DNA of 64,000 nucleotides, from NCBI GenBank assembly GCA_025506515.1, contig CM046457.1, positions 3,464,444-3,528,443 on the forward strand, given 5' to 3'. Of the stretch, positions 11,840 to 23,052 are shown in pieces. The position numbers and the translations under genes were made by a program. Numbering within the stretch: position 1 is the first letter of the stretch; each line of letters opens with the position of its first letter. This stretch comes from Flaveria trinervia. Its lineage: Eukaryota; Streptophyta; Magnoliopsida; Asterales; Asteraceae. The notes beneath the pieces were generated by a model. The model searched no databases and was not told the origin of the DNA. It was given only the letters and a program-made list of their open reading frames with translations.

Positions 11840-14600
11840 GGTTTAATCTTTTTTTATCTGAATCTTAAGAACAGGACTCTACTCTATTCTCAAACCCTCT
11901 GCCGAGCTCCACCCTGCCTGTATTTATTATTTATTTATTTATTTATATTTTTTTTCTTATTTTATTTATTTTTTATATTAAGAGTAGGCGTGGAGACCTT
12001 TTTTTGGGGAAACTTGCAAGTACAATTTGGGGTGAGACGGACATTATTAGTTAGAATTAGGATGAAACTCCTGTTTAATTGTTATATTCAATCTAACCGA
12101 CAAAGTTATCATAATGTGTTCACCCGAACACGTTTTAATAATTAACTATCTCTACTATTGTATGCCCTATCAATGATTTTTTCTATCTCCTCACTACTCA
12201 TGAGTACATATACATGATACTAAATACACCCCTATATGAAATAAATACATCATACCATCATCAAAAGAGGTCAATATTCCCCTTTAGCATTAATTCTTAT
12301 GCCTCTAACAAAATTCGCATAGAGGAGTTGACTCTAACCAGCCTATTATTTCTTTATGTAACCACCACCACTTTCATTGAACAATAGGACTAAACGGATA
12401 ATTTGACTACTATAGGTGCATGTACATATAAACATAAGTCCATATTAAATATATTTATTATCTAGTATTAATAATTAAATGTATATAGTCGTATATATTA
12501 TATATAGATTTTGCTAGTTTATGTGTACATTTATAACTATTTTTATATAGATCACCCTCTTTTTATCCTTATATCAAATAGTAACGGGGCATTTACATAT
12601 TTCCCCTTCTTAAAGTTATCAATTATATATGTACCAAAGTCATAAAATCAATTACATATTTTTCTTTTTAAAACATATATATTATATATTTACTCATTTT
12701 ATTAAAAAAATTTATTGAATAATTATTTTACTTGTATATTATATATTTACTCATTTTATTAAAAAAAATTTTGAATAATTATTTTACTTGTATTTTCACT
12801 AAAGTATGTTTACACATTTCACTTCTTAAGACCATCAATTACATAGTTCTTTAACTTTTAGTCTTTTATAAAAATAAAAACATCAAAATTTCATCCTGTT
12901 TACAACTTTATTTTAAAAAATACAATAACCAATAATCAAAGTTATGTCTCCAAATACAAAACATAATTGTCAAAAATTTTAAACAACTATAATACAAAAC
13001 ATCGTAATATAAAAATCCCTTAGTAAAAACAATATAAAATACTTATTTAATAGGTTAACTTTAATGAAATTAATAAATATATAATATATATATTTAAGGA
13101 AGGAGAAATATGTAATTTATGGTCTTAGAAAGGAGAAATATGTAACACCCTTACTTAACCTTGTTTATGCTCAACTTGTAACACTCGGGTCTTCACACCA
13201 CTAATATTGCCACTTTTCTCATTAATAGCTCACGGATTTAGTTTTGCTTGCCCGAGTGAAAACTTTCTAAGGAGGTCATTTATTTTTGGATTCCTGTCAC
13301 CTAAGCACATTTAACTTTGAATTTCTCCACTCATCCACAACCAATGCACCCAAAACGCATTGGTGATATTAAAAACCAAACATTACTTATGTGATTTATG
13401 TAGGGTATCACACAACTGATTTTTAATTTTTTTTAAAAACAATCTTAAGTAGCTCTTTAATAACTTGACTCATTTACATAGATGGAAAGGGATTAGGAGA
13501 CAAAGTAAAGTAAATAAATGTCACTAGCCATTTGGTTCAATGCATGATGCCAAAACCTTGTGTCGCAAAGCTTTTAACGGGCGTTGTAGGATGAATTGTT
13601 TATGATATAGCTATACTCTTTAAGAAATTGCTTACGTTTAAGCATAAGTTTCCATCTTTCCGTCATGGTCACCGCCACAATCAGTTCAAATACGCTACAA
13701 CAGTGAAAGATCTTCAAATAAGTCAGATACCCATCTGAAATCGATCTTTTAGAAAACCCCTTTTCAGATTTCTCTATATGTTGATGGAAGTGGTGGAATT
13801 TATCATTGCAAGGTGGTGGTGGGAGGAATAGATGGGTGGTTGTAGAGAGGAAAAATAAGTCGAACGAGGTTGGTAAGGTGTACGGTGGAGGGGATAGAAA
13901 GGGGAATATTGAGAGATGCATGAAAGAATGTTGATCTTTGACAGCTTGGGAAATCTTGAACAAAATCTTAAAATTACATACAACTCACACCCTATAAGTT
14001 AGAATTACATATATTGAATATTAAATAAAACTATTTGAATCTATGGTTTAAATAATTAAAATTACATGTGTTTATTAAATTTTATACAAAATTTATTAAG
14101 TAACAGATCCAATTAGTTAAACCATTACATTTAATTTAAAATTAGCTTTACTTAATTCAACTTTGCATATATGGCATCTAGACAAAACTTTAACTAAACA
14201 ACTAGTTAAAATCATTACGTATAGTCTTATATGAAACATGATTGTGTTTCTGATGTATGATTTGTCATTTGATAACATATCAAACAATCAATTTTACTCA
14301 TCCAAAAATAAATAAATGTTCAAATGAGATATAACACAGGAGTAAGATATCTCTCATCTATTTTATAGGTGGAGTTTTAATTAGAGCTGACAAAACAGAT
14401 CTTATCATGTTTAATAAGTTAGAGATAACGCGTAAAACTCACGTATCAAACATGAAAAAAATTTGTTTAACTACTTACATATTATTCCTAAAATTTTTTT
14501 ATATGCTTTTATGAACCAAGAAAGTAAAATAATAAAGTATAGTATTTTGATTTTAATTATTTTTAAAAAAATAAAAATAAAAAAAATATTTGTTATAAAA
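11840..14600. other. AT-rich intergenic region with tandem and inverted repeats
   Basis: No gene is supported. A unit of about 60 bp containing TATATTTACTCATTTTATTA and AATAATTATTTTACTTGTA is repeated in tandem at about 12665-12790. Words reading TTACATATTTCCCCTTCTTA (12592 on) recur inverted as AAGGAGAAATATGTAA at about 13100-13145, suggesting a decayed foldback element of about 560 bp at 12590-13150. A 129-codon frame at 13574-13963 (minus) has no recognisable domain and is not called. Confidence 0.45.
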
Positions 14601-14941
14601 CAGATTTAATCATCGTATAAAAAGATCCATAAATTCCAGACATGGGGCTTCAAGCGTTCGATAGTGAAGAATTGTAAGAATATGCAAGATTCAGATATAA
14701 TTGATTATTATGGGATATTTGTGGTATCCAAAGAAGCACACGTGGACGAGAAGCGGGACCCACACCAATCGAATCAAACGGCCATTTTCAACCCACATCG
14801 GCACCTCAGTCCCTCCACCATAATCCGCCACAATTGACCACTGCAACCACCATTCAAAAACCCTAAAAACCTCATCAAATCATCACAAACACATCAACAA
14901 TCCAACAATTCACACCACCAATCCACAACTTCCGATTCACG
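14600..14941 (+). promoter_or_regulatory. Promoter and CA-rich leader of ARP8
   Basis: The last 150 bases before the ATG are rich in CA and CCA words with few T runs, typical of a plant 5' UTR. No clear TATA box stands out at the expected distance. The segment is assigned by position only. Confidence 0.35.
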
Positions 14942-17900
14942 ATGTCATATCTGCTCAAAAAACTGTGGGAATCGCTCTCCAAGCGTTCGAATTCGAGCAA
15001 ATTCAGCTCAAATTCATCCACTAATTCCAACTACACATCTTCATCGCGTGTATCGACCTCATCCGATCAGATTATCATGTGTTCGTCATCCACCGGTGAG
15101 TTTGATCGGATACCTATCGATGTGTTTATGCAAATCGTGAAGCTGTTGCGACCGAATGAGGTTGCGAAACTCGCTGTGGTGTGTAAATCGTGGAGGTTTA
15201 TTGTGTCTGATGATAAGCTGTGGGTGCATTACCTTCAGAATCAGCTTGTGCCGTGGGACTCTATCTTCTTCTCCGAAGTTTACTTGCGATCTGGTTTTCC
15301 TCTTCAGTATGTTTCTGGTTTTAGTACTGGATTTGAATAATATGTTGTTGAATTTCACTGGCGCGTGTTTTAAAGCAACTGGTAAAGCTGTTGTTTTATC
15401 ACCGGCGCGTGTTTTAAAGCAAACCGGTAAAGTTATTGTTTTATTACGAGCGCGTGTTTTAGGGCAATTTGTAAAGTTGTTGTTTTACGAGGAGCGCGTG
15501 TTTTGGAGCAACTGGTTTGGTTATTGTTTTACGATATTGAGGTTATGAAACCTTAGAAAGCAAAATACTATACAAAGTGTAGGGTGAAACTTTGTACATA
15601 AGATATTGCATAAAGAGGGAGCTAAGTTAAGTTTTTGAATCGCCGTATGGCGATTATGTGTTCTGTGAAGCATGTGAAATTTGTTGCAGGTGTCATGACT
15701 CATGACTGATGGTGTTTTAAGTTAGTTTACCTATTTTGTGATCCATATGTGCTTATGAAGTGTTAATAGATTAAGTATAGTATTTAGTAAGTAGAAATGG
15801 TTTGTAGTTTTTTTAAATCACAAACATGAGTATTTAGATGAAAGAATTTGTGTTGGTTTTAATGGTTGTTGTAACTGCAGATGGGTCAAAAGTTGTGCTC
15901 GCTTTGATTTGGTCCCTTTCTAACCTGCTTGCGATTCTTGAATCGGTCATAAATGTCTGCTAACTCTTAGATCAGGCTGTGTCGCTTTTACATGCTTGCA
16001 TTTCATCGTTTCAGTTCTGTGAAAAGATTCTGACTTCTTCGATCATATTTGGATTGTTAAGAATGAGTAATGTGGGTTGATACAATGAAATTTGAAGATA
16101 GAACTGTTATTTACAATGTTATTTCACTGGTGCTGATTAGCACAGTTAATCACGTATAATTGGATGGGACTAACAATCTTAATTTGTGATCGTAGAACAC
16201 ATTCTCAGATCCAATCATTTATGGATATCTATGGATTACGACGACAGGTTCCCGGAGCTATAATCATTGATGGTATTAGATTGTGTATCTATTAAATTGA
16301 ATACTTTCACATCAATTGTAAATTGTTCTTAAATATGAAATATGATTGTATCTCCTATGCTCATGGAAGTGGTTGTATGCTATTATCATCTCAGGGATTA
16401 ACATGTTAATTTTCTAATTTCAATAGCTTTTGGAAGTTCAAAAGTCGATTATTTATATAACGAGACGGTTTCTGTTTTAATTCTTACAAAGGTGGTTCTG
16501 GCTATTGTAAATTTGGTTGGAGCAAGTTTGATTCTCCATCGGGACGATCAGCAACGTTCTTGGTAAATGACAGTTTCAATAAATAGCTTTTGTTTTGGGC
16601 CAATAACACTAATTTTATTATGTGATGTTATGTAGGAATTTGGTAATATCGAGTCTCCAATGTACTCAAAACTTCGTCATTTTTTTGCAACAATTTATAA
16701 CAGGTATTGCTCATTGTTGCTTTTGCTGCACATCTTAGCTGACTTGGTAGTTGGTACAAAGTGTCAACAGTACCAAAACATCATGAACTTTTGCATTTTG
16801 TCGTTGTATGTGATCAAGTATTTCTTTTACAATTTGGTGTAACAAACTTATGTTATTTTACCATTTGACACAATTCACGTGCTAATACAGGAAAAAAGGT
16901 AATGGTACTTCCTAGTCATAGCACGTCAATTGCATCAAATGAGGTGACAATTTGATATATCAAATGGTTAAAAAATATTAGATTATATAAGATGACAAAA
17001 ATGTTGAAGTTTTGTTACATTTTGGTATGATAAACCCTTTCAAGCCTTAGATTTCTCCCCCTTCATTTGAATCTGAGATTTTTCTTGACTGCACATATTT
17101 AATAACCTGCAGGATGCAGGTTAAATCATCCACACAGCCAGTTGTTGTCTCAATTCCATTATGCCAATACGATGGTATGCTTCTAATAATGTCCCATACG
17201 ATATCCTATTATATTCATGTAGGCAGTTCATGTCCTCGCATTATTTTTCTTTGCGTCTTATATTAGTTCATATAATCCCATCTCATTCTTCTCTAAATTT
17301 GCATAGATACTGAAGCTGCTAAAGCAGCACGAAAACAACTTAAAGAAGCAATACACACGGCATTATTTGGCATGAATGTTCCTTCTGTTTGTGCAGTCAG
17401 TCAGGTTTGACTAACTAGTCATTACTTTATTCCTATACATATTTTAAAAGATAATAATCAATTTCACTGAAATAGAAGGCGAAAGAACATTATATTCTGA
17501 AAATATAAATGTTATATTGTTTACACCCCTGATGTTGTATCTTGATCACGGTACAGGCAACTTTAGCTTTATTTGCAGCCAAAAGAATTTCAGGAATTGT
17601 TGTCAATATCGGTTTTCATCAAACATCTGTTGTCCCAAGTAAGCTGATTTTTACTTGAGCAAATACAAACAATAATGTTAATCCCTGCTTACATCATGTT
17701 GTATTTCCAGTTTTAAATGGTAAGATAATGCGGAAAGTAGGTGTGGAAGCTATGGGAGTTGGAGCCTTAAAACTTACAGGATATCTTAGGGAGCAAATGC
17801 AGCAGAAAAACATACATTTTGATTCATTATACACAGTGAGATCACTGAAAGAGGTATCTAAAAATATTATAAGTTGGCATAAAAGTAAACCAACTTAGTT

Positions 17901-19089
17901 TACGTCAGAAAAAACCGTCAAATTTCCATTTTTTTTGTATAATGTAACTACCTAAGATAACCTTTTGTCAAACGACCATCAGTGCCACTTCAAGGAAAAG
18001 TCACATGGTCAAAAGTTACCAACGTGTTAGTTGACACATCATTTTTGACTGGTTACGTGATCAGACCACTTTGAAAGTTAAATCTAATTTTCTTCAGATG
18101 GTGTTTTCTGGTCTTAGGAAAGTTGGTTACCCGAAGCAAAAATTGGATCGAAGTTGATGACCTTTTTATATGCTAAATTGATGTTGTGTGGTTATATGAC
18201 GTGCAGAACCTCTGTTATGTTGCTCTTGACTATGAAGCCGAATTATGCAAGGATACAGAAGCATCATATGAAGTGGCTGCTGCAGGTTGTTTTACACTCG
18301 CACGAGAACGGTTTCAAACAGGAGAGATTTTATTCCAGCCACGTATAGCCGGAATGTATGTACATGCATCCTTTGACTTTGACTTTTTGTCATCTTCATA
18401 CCATCTCTACGTTTTCAGACGTTTTTAATATCATTATGATATCATCGGCTATTGGGTACAGGCGTGCAATGGGTTTGCATCAGGCAGTGGCTCTTTGTAT
18501 TGACCATTGCCACGCTGCTGAGTTGACCGCTGATGAAAGTTGGTTCAAGACCATTGTCTTAGCTGGAGGAACAGCATGCTTACCAGGTGTAGCAGGTATA
18601 ACTTACACGACTATGATATGTTAACGATAGGTGATTTGTACACCATCAAACCTTCTTCTTACACCACACAGCTCGTTAACTAATCCCGTTAGTGGTGCGT
18701 GAAGTAGTTTTGGCGGTATACAACTAATCTCCCTATGTTAACTGAACCAGTTGGTGGTGGTTATTTTCTTTTCTAAGCGTTTTTTTTCCAACTCATAGAA
18801 AGATTAGAGAAGGAACTGCATAGTGTTCTTTCTCCTTCCGTAGCCGATGGAATAAAAGTTATTCCGCCCCCTTGTGGTGCAGATTCCGCGTGGTACGGAG
18901 CAAAGCTCATAAGCAATGTAAGTCGTATAAACTTAAGTCTTTTCTTGGTGAAACCTTTGGTTTATCATAGTGAAAGCTATAGGGAAAATAACATGTTTTT
19001 ACGTTGGGGTGCAGTTGAGCACTTTCCCGAACTCATGGTGCATCACGAAAAAGGAGTTTCGGTCCAAGGCTAGAAGAAACCTCATGTAA
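14942..19089 (+). CDS. ARP8: ACTIN-RELATED PROTEIN 8 (F-box plus actin-like domain)
   Basis: Twelve exons join without any stop or frame break: 14942-15306, 16196-16272, 16492-16562, 16636-16703, 17113-17174, 17307-17404, 17557-17638, 17711-17853, 18207-18355, 18462-18595, 18799-18917 and 19015-19089 (480 codons). Residues about 54-98 form an F-box (FDRIPIDVFMQIVKLLRPNE), followed by actin-fold segments such as VPGAIIIDGGSGYCKFGWSK, SGIVVNIGF and FKTIVLAGGTACLPG. Fusion of an F-box to an actin-related domain is the hallmark of plant ARP8, a nucleolus-associated protein in Arabidopsis of about 471 residues. The F-box suggests SKP1 binding; that activity is inferred from the family. All splice borders are GT-AG. 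The start codon is the first ATG after a CA-rich leader and keeps the family's Ser-rich N-terminus. The gene looks intact. Confidence 0.93.
15361..15538 (+). repeat. Four-copy 44-45 bp minisatellite in ARP8 intron 1
   Basis: Units begin GCGCGTGTTTT at 15361, 15405, 15450 and 15494 and continue with variants of AAAGCAACTGGTAAAG and TTGTTTTA. The array starts about 55 bases after the exon 1 donor and is GC-richer than the rest of the intron. It produces a periodic reading frame but is intronic. Confidence 0.8.
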
Positions 19090-19130
19090 TGAAGGTGTGA
19101 GTTTGAGAGTTAAGGATGATAATAACTAAA

Positions 19131-19135
19131 TACTC

Positions 19136-19221
<86 letters not shown>

Positions 19222-19250
19222 TAATAATAGTAACAACAATAATAATAAAA
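19131..19250. repeat. (TAA)n microsatellite
   Basis: About 120 bases of almost uninterrupted AAT/TAA trinucleotides lie about 40 bases after the ARP8 stop codon, probably within or just beyond its 3' UTR. Confidence 0.95.
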
Positions 19251-19488
19251 AAATACATAAATGAATATATGAAACATAAATAGTAATTGTTGCATTTCAT
19301 AGACAATTCAATAGGGTGAATATAGAAACTGGCTTTTATTTCTTGTATCTCTTTACTTGTTACCTTCAGTCAATTAACAGGTGAGTCGGGTCGGGTTATA
19401 TAATGTGTTCAAAACCTATTTGGGCCAAATTAAGGGTAAATTCAACCGGCCTTAAACAATGGAAATAGCTTGTATTATATGTTTTCAA

Positions 19489-19530
19489 CTAGGAGGTTAC
19501 CCGCGTGTACGGCTATGCGTCATGTTGTGA
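19489..19530 (-). mobile_element. Helitron-like 3' terminus (minus strand)
   Basis: Read on the minus strand the sequence ends CGCGGGTAACCTCCTAG followed by TT, i.e. a GC-rich segment then a terminal CTAG next to a host T. The element would extend to the right. The hairpin is weak and the 5' end was not found. Confidence 0.35.
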
Positions 19531-21684
19531 TACTTGTAGGTTTGTGTTTTTCGGGCGGGAAAACATAAATAGGCGGGTTATGAGAATTTGCAACTCCAGT
19601 TTGATAGTTTGTTGTTGAGGTAAGTTGCGACAATTCAGCTTTTAAGATTGAAACGCCGATAAAAAAAACGCATCATTATCGTAGGTTCAGATAATGCCAT
19701 GAAATCCATATCCATAAGTAGCCGATAAGTTAACATGACAAACGATTGTTTTATTATTTTTATCCAAGTCTCAAGGCGTAATAAGTGATCTTCCAAACCT
19801 ACTTCAAATTTCTTGAAACATGTAAAGAAAATGATCAATAAAAAGTTGATAAAAAACATAGGTTTAAAAGAAATAAATAAATAAGTTCACATAAAAGTTA
19901 CAATATCATTTACATGTTACTCACACATGTTCCCTGCAATCAAACCCAAAAGCTTAAGTTTACGTATCCAAAATTCCCAAGATTGTCTGAGTTTATATAT
20001 GATGTTCAACTCCTCGAGTTGTCCATAATATATGTTTCCGGTTTCCCACCTATGGCCATATTAGTACACCATAGCCTTGTACCCAAGTTAACAATCATAA
20101 CGCTATCATATTGTGTTTAGATAACAAAGGGCATAATTGAAGAATTTGTTTTGTAAAAACATTTAAGTGTGCCGACGTGTACATACTCCACCACTAATCA
20201 AACGGTTTAAAAAGGGCTATGATTCTCACCTTGTATGATAATGATTATAGAGTCAACAAGAAAGTTTGGACGTTTAAAAATTAAAGTTGATGTCCTAGAA
20301 GATTAAAAAAAATAATAACTTAGGGTTGGAGGTTACTAGAAGAAGTTAGGACGTTTAGGAAATGTTAAAAAACAAAGATTTTGAAAAATGATTATTGAAT
20401 CAATTTTAGATTCTGGATAGAATGTTCGATACACGTTCGAACATGTTTTAAAAATATCAAAATTCACAGTCAACTAGTTCAAAGTTTATTGGACAACTTT
20501 CGTTTAACTTTTATACGAAAGACTCGAAAGAGGTCAAAACAACAACACAAGACAAAAAGTGTTAAAATACACACTTATATTGTGGAGGTTGTTTTGGAGT
20601 CATCCGATTGAGATTGAAAACGCATAAATTATCGTTAAAAAGGTAACTCAACGAACTTAATCAGGGTGTATGAGTTTGCTAAATATTAGTTTGTTATGAT
20701 CAAGTTATGGTTGGTTGAAGTCAAATTACATTTTGCCCAAAATCTAGTAAGGCACTTATGTGCACTTTTAAACGTGAAACGGATTAGAACGTCAATATAT
20801 AGTATATTAGAGTCCATTTGAGTTATGAAGAACATTCTAAGACTTTAGCATATCCATTGTTTAGAAAAACAAACTTGTGGAATAACCAAATGCAAAGACA
20901 TAACCGTCCATGTACAAACGGGATTCGCTGCTTATGTTAGTTTGTTGTTAGCTTGGTTTAAACGTATTAGAAAAGATAGAAAGTAATGAGGGCAAGAGTT
21001 AATGATCAAATAATCACGATTAAAATACAAAGGGGTGTAGTAAAAGAAATAATAAAAGTACTAACAAGAAGTCATGACTATAATAAGTGAATCAAGATGG
21101 GCTTGTTTATCCTTTATAATCCTTGCATCTATCATACAATAATATAGTGTGTGTTTGGATGTTAGGATGGTTATTTAGACTAAAAGAAAATAAAGAAAAC
21201 TAAACAACATAGAAATGCATGATCTAAAAGTACGAGAACATTAAAATTATCTTAAGATAAGATTAAATATTATCTTAGCACGAAAAATTTATTGGAAACA
21301 TTTGTAAAAGAATTGGTGAAAGCCAAAGAATAAAATAAGAGTTCTTTGTGAGTAAAATCTTCAGAGAATAAGCAATAAAAGTAAGATTTAATGCTTGCTT
21401 TATAGTTGAGGTTACGCGAAAGTTATGAGATATTAACGATGAGTTACAAGTCTTTTAAAAGTGTAATGACTAAAATTAAAAGAACAATAAAAATAAATAA
21501 AATAATCGTTATAATGTGTTGTGTGATGTATCAATGTTGTGTGATGTGTAACATTAATTAAGAAGATTTAGTTTAAGGTTATTATAAATTATTATTGATC
21601 ATAAAATAAAATGTCTAGTCTCTAATATTCATAACCAAATCATAAGTGATTACAAAATATAATAAACACAGCTTAATTAAACAA
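19531..21684. other. Intergenic, no gene seen
   Basis: No coding exons, RNA gene or clear repeat unit were found. The segment may be the body of the Helitron-like element whose 3' end is at 19489. Its many short A-rich words give no consistent reading frame. Confidence 0.4.
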
Positions 21685-21716
21685 CTAGTATTAAACCCTC
21701 GCGTTATCGCGGGGAA
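21685..21716 (-). mobile_element. Helitron-like 3' terminus with hairpin (minus strand)
   Basis: On the minus strand the end reads CCCCGCGATAACGCGAGGG, a GC hairpin, then TTTAATACTAG next to TT. A hairpin shortly before a terminal CTAG is the signature of Helitron 3' ends. The element would extend right, into 21.7-22.4 kb; no helicase ORF is seen there. Confidence 0.5.
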
Positions 21717-22476
21717 ATAAAACCATGCCAAATAACATCAAATACACACCACCGTTAGGCAAAACATATACAAACAATAAGTCGATATTGGATCAACGCG
21801 TTGCGATGAGACCATTAAATGGAAACACAAAATAAGTGCAAAAATGTTGAACTACACACGCACGATGCGACACGTAAAACGATTTTTTTAAAATTAAAGA
21901 TATAGGGACCAAAGTTAAATAGTAAAAAAAACATATTTAAGCTTCGTTGTAAAAGATGTAAAATATTGGTTTAAAATAGAAAATTTAAAAATGAAAAAAC
22001 AATAAAAAATAATACAACCACTAAAGCATATTATACAACATACAATGCATTAAAAAGTTAGTAATTAATATATATATAATTACTAATATGCATGTGAATA
22101 AATTTTCACGTCACTAGAGTGTGGGGTGATTTTTCCCTCTTTCCCGCACATGACCATTCTCAACACCATCTTTCATGCGCCACATCCCCTTTAAAAAACA
22201 TTGCTAAAATATACACATACTATGAAGAATCGAACCCGAAACCTTTTTTTGTAAAGAAGTGAGCTCTAAACAAAATAAAATCGTCTTAGTCTCTTATTAG
22301 TCCAAGAAGCAAAATACATAACTAGTATTACACCCGACAATATTATTAGAGCATTCGTATTATCTTTTCTGACCCATCTCCATCTTCATATTTACACTAA
22401 AAACACTATTTTTCACTATCTATTTTAATTAAATAATACTTTTTAATATTTTTGTCGTTACATTTTCTTTTTATTC

Positions 22477-22737
22477 TGTTGAGGTGTGAAGGCCTTTAGA
22501 CTTTTGGTTAGAGTTATGGGTCTGACCCATTGAAATTTCTTAAAACTCTAATTATCTTTATATATAGAGCATATTATTGTATTGTAATCTTGTTCATTGA
22601 GCTTAATAAATGACCTAATTGCAAATAGTGGATGTAGGTTATTTTGACCGAACCACTATAAATTCTTGTGTTCTTATTGTTTTCGTGTGCGTACGTATAA
22701 CAGTGTGTTTATTTATACTACGTAAAGATATCTAACA
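22477..22737 (+). mobile_element. Probable solo LTR of a Ty1-copia element
   Basis: The segment runs from TGTTGAGGTGTGAAGG to ATATCTAACA, with a TATA-like stretch TTTATATATAGAGCATATT and, downstream, TTGACCGAACCACTATAAAT, a phrase typical of the R-U5 part of many plant copia LTRs. No internal domain follows and no matching TSD was found (TATTC versus TCCTC), so the exact ends are uncertain. Confidence 0.45.
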
Positions 22738-23052
22738 TCCTCCATTCACAACCACTTTTAAAAATATTAAAAAATTTACTAAAATTATATCGTGTTTCTT
22801 CAAATATAAAAAATTACGATACAATTCACATAAATATCATTCCTTATTCGCTCACGACTATTAAGAATCATCCACCGAATATATAACTGTGGCTGCATTA
22901 TTCATCACGGTTTCAATCTCAAATTTTTTACATATCAGCCTCTAGAAAATAACAAAATGACATTTGGGTCCATAAACTTCGACATAAACACAATCTTTCT
23001 GGTAAATTCGCACAACAACTAGAGTTCAAACTGCAACGAAGCAGAAGCGATA
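22738..23052 (+). promoter_or_regulatory. Promoter and leader of THO3
   Basis: About 300 bases separate the copia LTR from the ATG of THO3. The last 60 bases before the ATG are A/C rich and contain no upstream ATG in good context. No strong TATA box is evident. Confidence 0.3.

Noticed and set aside
13574..13963. 129-codon minus-strand open frame
   Set aside because: No recognised domain, intron pattern or conserved neighbour; composition fits translated polypurine/polypyrimidine text. It could still be a remnant, but cannot be supported.
19082..19306. Tyr/Leu-rich open frame
   Set aside because: It is a translation of the TAA microsatellite.
22205..22250. SINE B box (minus strand GGGTTCGATTC)
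   Set aside because: A B-box-like word is present but no A box lies at the right distance.
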